Origin: Kappaphycus alvarezii
Taxonomy: Eukaryota > Rhodophyta > Florideophyceae > Gigartinales > Solieriaceae
Length of the DNA stretch: 64,000 nucleotides
Reading direction: 5' to 3'
Assembly: GCA_002205965.3 (NCBI GenBank)
Contig: NADL03000534.1
Coordinates: forward strand, 1,178,001-1,242,000
This document shows, piece after piece, positions 32,343 to 44,090 of the stretch; the stretch's first letter is position 1; the number at the start of each line of letters is the position of its first letter. The notes beneath the pieces are model-generated. The model was given only the letters and a program-made list of their open reading frames with translations. It was not told the origin of the DNA and did not search any database. A program made the position numbers and the translations under genes.

Positions 32343-32500
32343 GTGACAAGTACGGTACCATGCAGTAATTTACTGCGGTGCAGTCGAATTCATTTTCTGC
32401 ACTGTACGGTACAGTACAGTACAGTTATGCTTCAGTCTGTACTACCGTACTGTACACAATATTGTACGGCTGGTACAGTACAGTACTTGAGCTCTACTGT
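32343..32500. repeat. TACAGTAC-type tract
   Basis: Dense run: GTACGGTACAGTACAGTACA at 32404-32423, then TACTGTACAC and GGTACAGTACAGTACTTGA; self-complementary. Confidence 0.65.
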
Positions 32501-33070
32501 AAATCCAAAGTGCAAAGCAAAGATACCAATTTGAATGAAATTATTTCAGCGGTAATTTTTCGAAAGACTGGCTGTCACTTTGTTGGTACCGTTGTACTCA
32601 TTGATTTTCTTCATATTTTTTTGGTTTGTTTTGTTGCTGTTGGTCTCCATTGACAACATCAACAGCATTGAGAGCAAAGTTACATAGCTACTAGTTCGAC
32701 TCTTTTCATGTACTGTACAACAGTAGATATTAATTTAATAGTGACTACCTACAGTACTGTACACTATTGTTCTGTTCTTTGCTGTGCCAAGAACTGGTTC
32801 TAATTTTGTCTTGTTGGCATCAGTGCACTGTTGGTTTACGAATTGTTTAGAATGTTGACCAGTACAGCATTGTACTGCACAGTACAGTACCTTCTGTGGC
32901 AATTTCATTTACAGTGTCAATGACAATGAGATGTGACCATTAATTTGTATTTGTAACTGCAGGATCAATTAAAAACGTTGAAATCATTGATTCATGCAAA
33001 GTAACAGTAGTTTTTGAGTGGACAGGCTTTTTGGAGAAAAGATGAGGAAATTCGATGCCTACACACGCCC
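32501..33070. other. Intergenic region with further TACAGTAC motifs
   Basis: No gene seen. TACAGTACTGTACA at 32750-32763 and GTACTGCACAGTACAGTACC at 32872-32891. Confidence 0.45.
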
Positions 33071-33305
33071 CATATGTACTATACTTTACTGCACAGCACT
33101 GTACTCTACAGTAAGCCATGTGATGGTCTCTGGCTATGTCCATTCTGTCCCGCACCCCACTGCACGTGGCCGACGTGCAACATCCGCTAATGTACCGCAC
33201 AGACATACTGTACATAGTTTGAACTACAGGTACTGTCCAGTACTTTTACATTACTGTACAATACAGTAAGCTCACTATTGAATCTTTTTACTGTACAGTA
33301 CATCT
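33071..33305. repeat. TACAGTAC-type tract
   Basis: Several GTACTGTACA, CTACAGTAAG and TACTGTACAATACAGTA units over 235 bp. Confidence 0.55.
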
Positions 33306-35909
33306 AGACGGATGCTTGCATTGACCGCTAGTCCACCCATCGCATGTTCCTTCACTACAGTACGTGTGACGTCCCAAACCTATGTTTCTACGGCACAAAG
33401 ACAGTTGGTCAGAGTGAAGTCAATTGTATTTTCCCGCACCACCGCCTCGTGTTAACAATAAACAGCAGGATACCGCAGAGAGAGAGGCAACTCAAATGTC
33501 CAACGGGGAATTGTCTTCCGTCCTTCCGATCCTTCGATTCAGTTCTCACTGGTTCATGAACACAGCACTGCCAACTCAAGCCATCCCTGTGTGATTACCA
33601 TTGAAACGCCTTTTCAGCACCTGTCCCACGATACGACATTGCAAACATGCCAGCATAGTGAATTCAGAAATTAGCTGTTACAACCAAAGCATAAAGCACA
33701 TTTTATCCTCCTCCCACGTCCAATACCCCTCTCCGAAAGCAATTCGTGGATCAAACAACACAACATCACCTATTGTGAATAATCCTCGACCCAAACAGAT
33801 CGAGATGCTAGAGGCCCTACCAACAAATTCTCCCTACCTCCTGATTATTGCCAGGACAGAATCGCCCTCTACATCGGGGCAAAATGTATGAATTGATTCG
33901 CCATAGAGATTCATATCCCAGCAATCATCACATCCACCACATTCATCAGGTTAGGTCCATCGCAGATTTCACCTTGCACTACCCGGCGAGCATACTTTGC
34001 AACCCCTCATGCACAATGTAGCAGGTAGTGCTGTGAAGGTGTGTGACACAGTGGCCAGTTTCCGGACCGCCGTATCGTGTCGTGCAATGCTTCCCGACTT
34101 GGCCTGCGCACGGAATGTGTCACAAACTTTCGCAATAACTGATTTTTCTCGCCGAGCCATTCCAACTCAAGTGTCGCCAATGCCTGTTACACCCCTGCCA
34201 TTCCATCCCTCGGAAATACTACATGTTTTGCTGTAAAACTATGTGCGACTCTCATTCCGTTCCCGTCATTCCAAACAGCCTGCGTAGATGAAACCAACAA
34301 AGCAACGCGCGGCTAAACTTCAAAAGGTCGTCCTCGTGCCTTATCTCCAGTGTAGGACCTTACGATTATTGTGTGGATCGCAGGCAATTGAGAAATTCTA
34401 CTGATGTAAATTCATACATTATGATAGACCCACGACGCTGTAAGCGTTTGCTGCAAAAAAATCAATCTGCCAATGGTCGTTGCAAGTGTAACCGCTTTTT
34501 TCCGCTGCATTACATATTGCAATAAACGATGGGCGTTTTATTGATTTTACTTGTTAGAGTGGCGTGTTAATATACGTTTGTCACCTGCATATGCAGATTT
34601 AGGGAACAAAGTTCCAATAACTGTGTGGGCAGCATTTTACTACATCATTTTATGCAGACTTGGCTATTGATAGCAACATGAAGGGATTGAATTTTTGCGG
34701 ATTGTAATTAGGCAGAGTGTAGTTTGATATCACATACGGGGGTACAGTTCAATTTTTAACAGACAAATCAAGCATGAGTTTGGTACGTTCAGCAGCTGCT
34801 CGAAAAGAAAGCTGAAAAGAACGGTAGTATTCGTAAGAGCATGCGGTCAACCCATTGTTTTGTTCTAGAGTACAATAGATCAACAGAGTAAAGAGGATGA
34901 CTATGAAAAGTTTTCGAAAGCCAATATCGACTTCTGTATTGTTCGATTGGACAATAGAGTAATTTCCTTAGTCAGCACTCCTGGATATGCTTTTGCAATC
35001 ATTAGGGCTAGAAACGAAACATGAGGGAACACCAAGTCTTACTAGGATCAATTTACGAGAGGATAGGTGGCAGAGATTCGAGAAAGGATGAAAAGGTATT
35101 ATTGCTAAGCGCGCAGTTTGAATGCAAAGTAATGCCCTGCACAGTTGATGCTTGCAAGACTAGAGTAATCATATTGCACAAAGGTGGGTCTGAATGGCGT
35201 GAACTTGATGGACGGGTGGTGAAAAGCGCTGAAAAACGGGACACAGTTTGCCGTTGTTTGGCAGTCCATGTAGCTTAGGTGAAGGCAGCCTTTGCAACGC
35301 CAGGACTTTTGCTGAGGCTTAGTCGTTGGTCCCCAAAGGTTCACATGTGAGATTAGAGATTAAGGTGGGCCAAAATATAGAGCCGTGATGCATAAATGTT
35401 ATTGAACTAGTTCAGTACGGACGAGAAGGGAGATGTAAAAAGGGGAACATGCGAAATAATAAATTAATTTCTGAAAATTAGAATAATAGAATATAAATTC
35501 CGAAAACTCCCGAAAAAGTTTACAAAAGGGTGATCTGCCACATAGAACGGCTTGTGATTGGCAGTAAGCAGAATCACCAGGAATAAGGAGAGATTTACGG
35601 GAGGATAAGGCATGGAGCAGTGTATCAGGTAACCAAGTTTTTTCATTTCTTTTCGTTTTTCAAGAAAATGCATAAACCGCACGATAAGCGGCATGAAAGT
35701 ACTTGGACAACAGACAAATCTCATCGGCGGGCCGTTAAAGAAAAGCCCCATGTGTAATAGCAATTGGGAGTGATGATGTGAAGTTCACTGCACTGTTCTC
35801 CCTGCGTTGCGAATATGGTTCGTTTACTGCTTTTGGTGCTCTCGTAGTACACTGCTTGATGTAGCAAGTAAACTAATTTACCCCTGTCGTAATGGTTTTG
35901 TGTTGGGCT
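33306..35909. other. AT-rich intergenic region
   Basis: No domain recognised on either strand. Short frames (33601-33891 plus, 33997-34236 plus, 35021-35278 plus, 35464-35763 minus) are unrelated and mostly overlap antisense frames. I see no transposon signature here. Confidence 0.35.
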
Positions 35910-36269
35910 TTAGAGGGAATTGAGCTGGTTGGGGCTAAGAGCATAGAGAATTTGCGTCATTAGGATCTGAAGCTCAAATGGAATGTGTTGGGGAATTAAA
36001 ATGCCTTCAATCTTTGAATAGTCTGGTTGGACCATGTCACGGTATTCGTTGGACGGAATGTCAAAAAAACCCACAGCTAGACAAGCTATGGACCAGCCAC
36101 GCAAGCAGTATGGCCAACCGGTTGCCCCGATGATTGGCCCAGTTAATACAAATGAAGGGCCTTCCTCGATTGAGCCGTTTTCTAGGCCCACTGACAAATC
36201 TTGACTGCAGATCCGCCAAACCTCTGCAGTGAGGGGCCTTGAAATTGTGTTGAAATGAACTACTTGCAA
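35910..36269 (-). CDS. Hypothetical protein, unrecognised
   Basis: A 119-codon frame with balanced composition (for example EGPSFVLTGPIIGATGWPYC and MVQPDYSKIEGILIPQHIPF). It has no signal peptide or clear transmembrane segment, although residues 43-70 are hydrophobic. No family recognised, and there are no neighbours to give context. It could be an exon or a chance frame. Confidence 0.25.
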   Translation of the reverse strand: MQVVHFNTISRPLTAEVWRICSQDLSVGLENGSIEEGPSFVLTGPIIGATGWPYCLRGWSIACLAVGFFDIPSNEYRDMVQPDYSKIEGILIPQHIPFELQILMTQILYALSPNQLNSL

Positions 36270-37501
36270 GACTACTGGACAGATTTATTCAGCCAGATTT
36301 AAACAAGGAGTTTTTAATTGTATAGTATTTCCAATATATTTAAAGGTTTGGATTCTGCAACGAGGCCATAGCAACCACGAAATATTACAAAAAAAGCTTG
36401 GTTCAGAAACGTTGATTCTGTTAATTGACGAATCGATGCAATTTTCGTGCACTATTGCACGAATGCACTGAATGAACTGTTCTATTACTACTTACATAAG
36501 GGCATATGTGCACCGGTCCCAACGAGAATCGACAAAGATGGAAACATAGTGTACAACTCTACTTTTTTTAGAAAAAAGAAAATCAAATGCCTTTAAGTGG
36601 TTACATTATTAGTAAATTGAATTTAAAGAATCTGTGGAATGCTGGCCTTCCGTGACGGAAAGCCTAATTTTACAGCCCCGATGAAAAGTATGAAATATAA
36701 AAAATTAATACCGGTATATTCGCTAGTTGAACAACAGACAGGGCCAGCTGGCCCAATTTTTTGAAAAACTTCAAATTGAAAAATCGTTTTGAGGAGGGAT
36801 CTGCGGGAGATAAATGCTCGTGTGCTGTTGTTATTGACATGAGTTGTTTCTGTTTTGATGCGAAAAACAAAAACAAAAACAAAAAATAGAAAGGCATTGG
36901 TCGTGTGTGACAATTGTGCATCACGCTCAGTCACCTAGGTCTGATGTCCGTCTGTGATACGAAGTTGGATAGAGAAGTTGATTTTGAACATTTTTCCATT
37001 TTGACCGTCTCTCACTCCCGTTTGGCATAGTAATTTCTTCATCATTTACACCAGACGGATCACCTCTCCCCCACACAGCAACACATTTTGCCACTCATTT
37101 TTTTTGGCTCAAAAAACCATCAGTCAGCCATTAATACTTGCTCTTTTCATCTCACGCTTCCCCTCCCCCCCTTCTCTCCCTCCCCAACGCATACACTACA
37201 CAAATCCTCACCCCTCCCCTTCCTCTTCCCCTCGCTTTACAAACGACTCAACAATCCCACTTCGTCCCAAGTTCCTTCCTACAACCTCCTCTCCACTCGA
37301 AGCCTCTAAAACTTCCCATCTTCCCTTTCAATTGGTTCCCTTGCATTCATTCCTCGGCCCTCCTTCACTTCAAGCCCTCATACTATCACACTGCCTACGA
37401 CTTTGGTCCAAAAGCTACTCGCTCTTCTTCTTCCCCCCCCCGTTGGCAATACCGTCCCCCCCCCTCCCCTACTCTTGCTCCACCATTGGGCGATCCTCTA
37501 G
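36270..37501. other. Intergenic region ending in a pyrimidine-rich leader
   Basis: AT-rich without a gene to about 37,050, then extremely C/T-rich on the plus strand, similar to the leader before the PRONE gene. Overlapping Pro/Ser-rich frames at 37104-37625 are composition artefacts. Confidence 0.4.
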
Positions 37502-39841
37502 ATGCGACCGTTTGATCCTACCACCGGCTCAAACAATCGCACAACACCCAATCATACACTTTCCCAACCCCAATTGCCCCACACCACCACCGCCCCATCC
37601 TCTCAACCGCAACCCCTCCACGTAACATCTTCGCCTCAAATTAACCTTCCTCACTCTCAATCTCTAACCCATCACGCACCCACTCCCAGAACTCTTGCAC
37701 CTTGCTATCAACCCATACATTCTTCTCCTCACTCTTCTCCACGCCGGGACTCATTCCCACACCCCCAATCCCAACACCCAACTGACACTCCCCAATTTAA
37801 CAACGCCCCTCCAAACCGTACTCCTTCACCCTCGATAACTGCTGCCGCAATGTCTCTTGGAGCCCTTGCTGCTGCCGCAAGCTTAGCCGCCGCGGCAGTT
37901 CCTCCAATCAATCTCATCCCGGTCCGTATGCCCTCACCCACATGCCACAGCATAATGTCAGTCCATATCCTCACCAAGCCCCGAAACAAGAACAAGCCCC
38001 AATCGCCGTCCCATCCTCTGCAAAGGCAGAAACTGTCGCTCCAAGCCAAAACGTTACGCAGCCATTGCCCACCTATTCTGCTAACCAACACCGCCCTGAA
38101 CCACCGGCCCGCCGTCTTTGAAACCGATTGCAGCCCCATCCCCATCTCTATCTCACGCAAAGGTCAATGCCAAGCCTGTCGCTCCGGCACCAACCGATGC
38201 AATGCATCCGTCGCAACAACAGTTGTCAAATACTCGCCCAACGGCAAGCCTAAACAAAGGAGATACCGGGCTACTCCAGAGCAGTTGAGACAGCTTATTG
38301 CACTGTTTGAAATTAACCCCTCTCCTTCCAGTGCAGAACTTCAAGAACTTTCCGCAAAATTACAATGCCCACTCAGAGTGTGGTTCTGTGGTTCAAGAAT
38401 CGTAGGGCCCGCGTGCCGCACAAAAAGGCTGAGAAGGCACTCAATGCAAAACGCCGTGAAAACGGAGAACTTCCTGTTTCCGCAACCGCGTCAAGATCTA
38501 GCAAGCCGTCGCATTACTCAAAGAAGCCAGCCTCAAGCACCAAGAAGGAGAGCACCACCACCGTGACCAAGTCACCGTCCTCTTCAGAGAAGGCTGCCGC
38601 TGCCTCGATGGCAGAAATGGCCATGGCCCTTGCATCAGGCGGCGCGCCCAAACCTCAAAGAACCGCACATGCGCGCGGAATGTCACCCGACAAGAGATAC
38701 CCGCAGCCTGTCCCGCTGGCTGAGTCGTATGCAAGGAATGAGTCGTATCCACGTCGAAGCCCTAGTCGCGTTTCGCCGCCGACTTATCGAGCAAAAGTTG
38801 AAAGCACATTGGCATATGACTCGAATCTGGCGCAGAGACTTGAGGCTCATGCTACGCAAGGGCCGAGTTTATGCACCCTTCGCAATCGACGCCCCGTCGT
38901 CCGAGGGCTGTGCCTCCTACTCCGAGATTGAAGTCACAGATGGAGTATCATATTGGAGATAGTGTGGAAGTGTTAGAGAATGGCAAGGGGATTTGCCGTT
39001 CTTGGTATTCGGCTACTGTTGTTGGACGTTGCGGCCCTCGCGAGTTATCCCTGGGGGCGAGCGCAGCTGCCGCTGGTGTATTGGGAAACGGGGTGGGTGT
39101 CGAAGTTGGGACAGGGTGGACAGTAAGTCTGAGGAAAATGGAGATGGCGGCGATGGTGGTGATTCGCCACGTACAGTTCGATCACCTGCAGCGTCGCCGA
39201 CGCCGCCTGTGGCCAAGGTTTGGTACTTGGTGGAGTACGAGCATCGATTTGATGGTGGGACGCAAAGAAGAGATTACAGGAGGAAGTGATGGCATCACGG
39301 TTGCGACCGGCTGCTCCGTTTAATGTGGATGAAGGGTATGAGGAGTGGAGACCGGAATTTTGGAAGCGGTTGAGGTGCTTCGAGATGGGGCGTGGTTTGT
39401 GGGAGTGGTGCACACGTTTGCGGTTCGAAAGGGGTACATGGTGAGTTTTGAGAGCGGGGATGTGGCATGGGTGAGGCGTCCGCTGTTGAGGCCGCACCAG
39501 ATCTGGAAGGGTGGGAGGAACTGGGTAACTAAGATGAAGCCGCCGCTACCTGTTGTTCGCAAGAGTGTGGGGTTGAGTGTGACTCATCCGCCGGGAGGGA
39601 AGAAAAGAGGATGAATGGAGAGACGGGAAGGGAGAGGGAAACTAGGGGACGCAGCAAGAGGAGTAAGACTATGAATATGGAGGGATCTGGACCGGATGGA
39701 TTGCCAGAAGGGTGGAGGGTGGATCAGATGAGGGGGCCGGGAATCCAGAAACTGATGGCGGTGTATGTTGCTCCAGACGGGCATCGGCTAAAGTCTTTGA
39801 AGGAGGCTCAACGTTACGTGAAGATGATGGGACCTGTTTGA
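37502..39841 (+). CDS. Homeodomain + two Agenet domains + methyl-CpG-binding domain protein (frameshifted)
   Basis: Putative nuclear chromatin and DNA-binding protein. A long Pro/Ser/Thr/Gln-rich N-terminus precedes a homeodomain at about 38252-38430: KQRRYRATPEQLRQLIALFE, then helix 3 VVLWFKNRRARVPHKK with the invariant Trp, Phe, Asn and Arg. Two Agenet (Tudor-like) repeats follow: EYHIGDSVEVLENGKGICRS with WYSATVV, KVWYLVEYEHRFDGG and ASRLRPAAP (about 38943-39325), then AVEVLRDGAWFVGVVHTFAV, GYMVSFESGD and LLRPHQIWKGGRNWV (about 39360-39530). The C-terminus is MBD-like: LPEGWRVDQM, KLMAVYVAPDGHRLKSLKEA, QRYVKM (39700-39835). Six or more -1 shifts, each repairable by one added base, link the domains. 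They could be separate genes, but spacing and consistent phase steps favour one. Confidence 0.75.
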
Positions 39842-40706
39842 ATGGAATAACTAGAGTTGATGCATATAACTCGGGGTTTACAGATTACTACTTGAGACAT
39901 GGATACTGAATATGTGGGATGGTAGAAGTTAAAAGTAAATGATATGTGTTTTTTTGTTTGGTTTAGCTTTGAGATGTGGAGTTGAGGCAGCTAGGTGATG
40001 TGGTAGACTGTGGAAAAGTATGTTATTTGGAGATAACGGTTGGAGAGCGAGTTGAGAAGTGGAAGATTGGGTTGGGATCGAGGATTGCATTGCAGTAAGG
40101 ATGATGCGGTCGGCAGTTGGCAGCTTGCAGTGGGCAGGGGATCAACCGATCGACGGTTTCGACAGTATAACCGGATCAAGTGGGGGCATGTTGAGATACA
40201 TCAACATTTGAAAATGTGTGGTGGAGAGAACAATATCTGTACTGTTTGATCTTGCCATTCAAGGTTGCTGGTCGGTCTCTCGTAAAATTTTTTTTTTGTT
40301 GCTCCACAGACCTCAAATCCACACAACCCTTCCAATCACATTCTTTGTTTGGCTTACAGTAAGAACATGGTCCACCAACAGTTGATTGAATGAGCATAGT
40401 TGCAGGTGGAACAATTAAAGAGGATATGCGGGAATAATTTAAAAAATCGTATGGTAAATTCACAATTGTACAGAAAAATAGCCAGGCAGCTACTGTATGG
40501 TGCATTTGTTTTGAGCTTGAACAAACACGTATCGTTTGCCAAGAATTAGAATTCCAATGGAATAAAAACATGTAACAGAAGCAGCAAAGTGTACATAACT
40601 TTCATATCCACCGTGCTTAAACTGGTTTTACTGGGCCAACTTGAAATGGAGACAACAGGTTTCCCTCGAGGACCTGGAATTAAAGTTTAAGCTGTTCTGG
40701 GTAGCA
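39842..40706. other. Intergenic region
   Basis: No gene seen; AT-rich with a T run near 40,287. Antisense frames 40176-40571 and 40354-40542 overlap each other without recognisable content. Confidence 0.4.
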
Positions 40707-40790
40707 CTGTACTGTACATGTACAGTACTGCACTGTACCCTAGTTTTTGTACTGCACTGCACTGTACAGTACAGTACATTTGTACTGTTG
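40707..40790. repeat. TACAGTAC-type tract
   Basis: ACTGTACTGTACATGTACAG at 40709-40728 and CACTGTACAGTACAGTACAT further on; the first is part of a perfect palindrome around ATGTACAT. Confidence 0.6.
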
Positions 40791-40900
40791 GTGAAAGTCG
40801 TCACTTGAACCAATCTCCCCTAAACCGCCTTCCATTGGAGAGACTATTGCTGACAAAGCCATTTTGATGTCTCAACAGGTCTTGGCTTGGTGCTCTCCCA

Positions 40901-41410
40901 TTGCTTGCTTGGTGCCGCGTGACTGATGCACTGTACAGTATTATTCAATCGGAGGGGTCGGCTTATAGTGCCAAAAAGTTTAGTGCACCTCTTGATTCCG
41001 CAGCACAAACACTACAGTGCAATATTTTGTCCATGACGAGTGGCATGCCTCCCGCATCCACCAAACGTAACCGTGAATTTCAAGCCAGAATGACCAAAAC
41101 TGTCCTGCCTCTACTTTCAAAGGTACACTATCCACTGGATGGTCCAGGCGTCGTGAGTGTAAAGGGCAACTTTAGGATATTGGGCGATTCTACAGTTGGC
41201 ATGACGCCGATAAGCGTTTCTACGGTGGAAGCAGGTTGTGATGCTACAAAGTCGACGCATCAAGGGTTGATTCCAGAGCTTTTGTGCAGCCGTCGATATG
41301 TAGATACATGCTGTGGATTGATGTGTACAGGCCTCTCAAACCCTGCTGTTGAGCGATGGTCGGCTGACTGGAGTGCGAGTCGGTTTAGAGCCATACTTAT
41401 CGGCGTGTGA
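40901..41410 (+). CDS. Hypothetical protein, unrecognised
   Basis: A 169-codon frame. The part from the internal Met at about 41,033 (MTSGMPPASTKRNREFQARM) looks more protein-like than the beginning, which includes a TACAGTA motif. A possible splice donor (AAGGTACAC) follows the codons of LPLLSK near 41,120, so this could be a first exon. No family recognised. Confidence 0.25.
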   Translation: MLAWCRVTDALYSIIQSEGSAYSAKKFSAPLDSAAQTLQCNILSMTSGMPPASTKRNREFQARMTKTVLPLLSKVHYPLDGPGVVSVKGNFRILGDSTVGMTPISVSTVEAGCDATKSTHQGLIPELLCSRRYVDTCCGLMCTGLSNPAVERWSADWSASRFRAILIGV

Positions 41411-42666
41411 CTGCGGGATACTGTAACGTGACAACCCCTCCGTTCGTTGTGCGCTATTCCATTACACCCCTTCAAGAATAAGGGGTAAAATTTTGTCTCG
41501 AGACAAATTGGTTTATTTTGCCTAGCAAAATCTTGACATCACTTCCAGAGGAGGTACAGTGCGGTATTTGTCGAGTTGTCATTGCGCTTTCTCCTTACCC
41601 ATTGGTTACTCTTGATTTGATCCACAAACTCAATATGAATCCATTACTGTACCGTGCTGCATCGAGCAAATTCCTCCGCTTCATACAGTGTACCGTTTAC
41701 TTATACTGTACTGCACAATCAGTCCGTCGCCTTTTGCCTGCCCACAGTCCATGTGGTAAGCCTTTGCCGTCCTACAAATCATAATCAACCAGACTCATCA
41801 ACCCTCCACCGTCTCTTCATCACAATATAGTTAGCCAGTGACACTTGCCCGCCCTTGCATTCCCTCCTCCAACTCGTTCTCACAGATTCACTATCCCCAT
41901 ACTGTACTGCTTCACATTGCTCGCACATGTTTCTCGTAACTACAGACATCGTTGCTTTCGCAGTCAAACATCCAAATACCGCAGCATACCCGTCGCACTT
42001 GACTGCAAGTCGATCCGTACACTACAAAGCGTATACCGTCCGGCATACTATAAACATACACCGCGGTCGTACTGCTGTTAGTCCATGGAATATTACAGGA
42101 TGCCCTCGAATATCAAACTCGGCCCATCCATGCATTTCTAGATCAGGTTGACACAACATCCCGCAGCTGCCCCACTGCTCGCATGCACTTGCGATTCGGG
42201 CAGGCAGTGTGGGAATGAAAAGGCGTTTCCAACTGTGATGATAATCACCGGTGGAAGCGTTGCATTCGATCGCTCCCCCGATTGCCTTTGTCTCTATCGC
42301 CATGTCTATTTATCAGCAGCAAAGTGCGCCCCTGCACACCAAGCCGTGATCCTAGCAGAAAAGACCGGATACCGTCAGTGGCAGCTTAAAGCTTTACAGA
42401 GTAGCAAAATGTAAAAGCCATGGGGAATTACAGTAATCGAATAAATTTGGAAAATAATCATAAAAGACAAAAACACACTAATTAAAGAATTTCAGCTGCT
42501 TGACGGCGGTGGCGTAGTGAGCCGTTTCAGCTTTCATTTCAAACCCATAACATACTTTCCCTCGGCCTCTGAGATCAACTCGCAAAGGCACCTTCCGCTC
42601 AACATGCTCGCCACCATCCAACTTGCTTACGTGATCTCTCAAGCCACACCAAAACACTGCCGAATC
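41411..42666. other. Intergenic region with TACAGTAC motifs
   Basis: No supported gene. CTGTACCGTGC, CAGTGTACCGT and ACTGTACTGCAC motifs at 41643-41715. Frames 42022-42303 (minus) and 41855-42151 (plus) oppose each other and neither shows a domain. The last 150 bp form the leader of the SOF1 gene. Confidence 0.4.
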
Positions 42667-44063
42667 ATGAGGATAAACGTGCTATCCCGCTCCGACGCCG
42701 AATGGTCCGGCATTCACGACGCCACGCCCAACCGTTCGCGCGCCTCACACAACCCAAACCCCATTCTTCACCCCCCTCCCGACCGCTCGATGTCCAACGC
42801 GCAATAACCGCCTCAAAAATCTCCCGCACTCTCGCTCACCCTTTTCTCTTTTCTTGCGCCCCGTCTCACGTTGACGGTGTATACTGTCTCGCAAAGTCGA
42901 GAAGAGATATCTCACTTATGGCTTCCGCGTCTGCGGACGGCGAGCTTCGTCTCTGGCATCTTCCGTCGCATTCTTCACGCTTTCACCTTACGCCGAATCC
43001 TCCGTCGTTTGTACGTGGTATCACGTTTAATCACGACTCGTCCCGCATTTTGATGGCTACTGATGCCAAAATCGCTCATTCTGTTGACATTGCCGCTGAT
43101 TATAATGCCAATCCCAGTCTGGTTGACAATCTCACAAATTACCGTTCCAATGTGGGCCCCCTGGCTTCCATCTCGGCGCACTATTCGGAGCCTCGTTTCG
43201 CCACCGCCTCCTCCGCTGTTGAGGTGTGGGATGAAGCCAGATCCTCGCCAATACAAACTCTCTCTCTTTCTGTTGACTCGCTACATTGCGTGGAGTACAG
43301 CCCCGTCGAGTCTCATATTCTCGCCTCTGCAGGCTCAGATCGATCGATTTCCCTCTACGACACGCGCATGAACACACCCGTTCGCCGTTTGGTACTGTCC
43401 ATGCGTACAAATGACATTCTTGGAACCCTATCGAGGCTTTCAATTTTACCACCGCCAACGAAGACCACAATCTATACACGTATGACATGCGAAGATTGAG
43501 CGCGACTGGAGCATTAACCGTTCACAGCGATCATGTCGGAGCTGTTATGTCGGTCGACTATAGTCCAACAGGTCGCGAGTTTGTTTCTGGCAGTTACGAC
43601 AAAACCATACGCATATTTCCACACGGTGGGCAAGAGCCGAGAGGTTTACCATACTAGACGTATGCAACGCGTCTTTGCTGTCAGGTTCTCTCTCGATGGC
43701 AGCTATATTGCCTCTGGAAGCGACGATGGTGATGTCCGTGTTTGGAAGAGCGAGCGAAGCAGACCGCTGAAGCCCCTGTTCCGGAAGGAGAAAAGAAATT
43801 GCAAGCGTCCGAGAAGCTCATCCAGCGCTATCAAGGTCTCCACAGGTGCGCAAGATTGCAAAGACCCGTCACCTCCTGGACATGTCTTGACAATGAAAAG
43901 GACAAAGGCCGAAATTAGCAAGAGTCAGAAACGAAAAGAACGCAACGTTAGGAGGCACACACGCCCTGAGAATAGAGAAAGGCGAAAGCCCGCGGCCAAA
44001 AGAATATTGTGCGCGAGCTGGAATAAGGAGACACTGGAGACTAAGATTGCCATATTTCCATAA
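42667..44063 (+). CDS. DCAF13: SOF1/DCAF13-like WD40 protein of the small-subunit processome (frameshifted)
   Basis: Nucleolar WD40 protein of the U3 snoRNP/SSU processome needed for 18S rRNA maturation; animal DCAF13 also acts in CRL4 ubiquitin ligases. The start at 42667 gives MRINVLSRSDAEW, matching the family N-terminus, then after a C-run shift HPFLFSCAPSHVDGVYCLAK. WD repeats follow: SASADGELRLWHLPS, FVRGITFNHDSSRILMATD, ILASAGSDRSISLYDTRMN, AWNPIEAFNFTTANEDHN-like text, DHVGAVMSVDYSPTGREFVS, GSYDKTIRIF, YHTRRMQRVFAVRFSLDGSY and SGSDDGDVRVWKSERS. The basic SOF1 C-terminus is present (EISKSQKRKERNVRRHTRPE). Three or more shifts, two of the missing-base type and one extra G near 43,630. 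Confidence 0.85.
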
Positions 44064-44090
44064 GGGCTTTTACTTGCTTCCCACATGAAT

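Noticed and set aside
31620..33305. TACAGTAC tracts considered as a CRISPR array or telomere-like satellite
   Set aside because: Unit length and spacing are irregular, there are no unique spacers of constant size, and the motif is unlike known telomere repeats.
33969..34236. Opposed frames around 34.0-34.2 kb as a gene
   Set aside because: The plus and minus frames overlap fully and neither has a domain or bias to prefer it.
37104..37625. Overlapping Pro/Ser-rich plus-strand frames before the homeobox gene
   Set aside because: Two frames of the same C/T-rich leader; neither has domain content, and the homeobox frame provides a better start at 37502.
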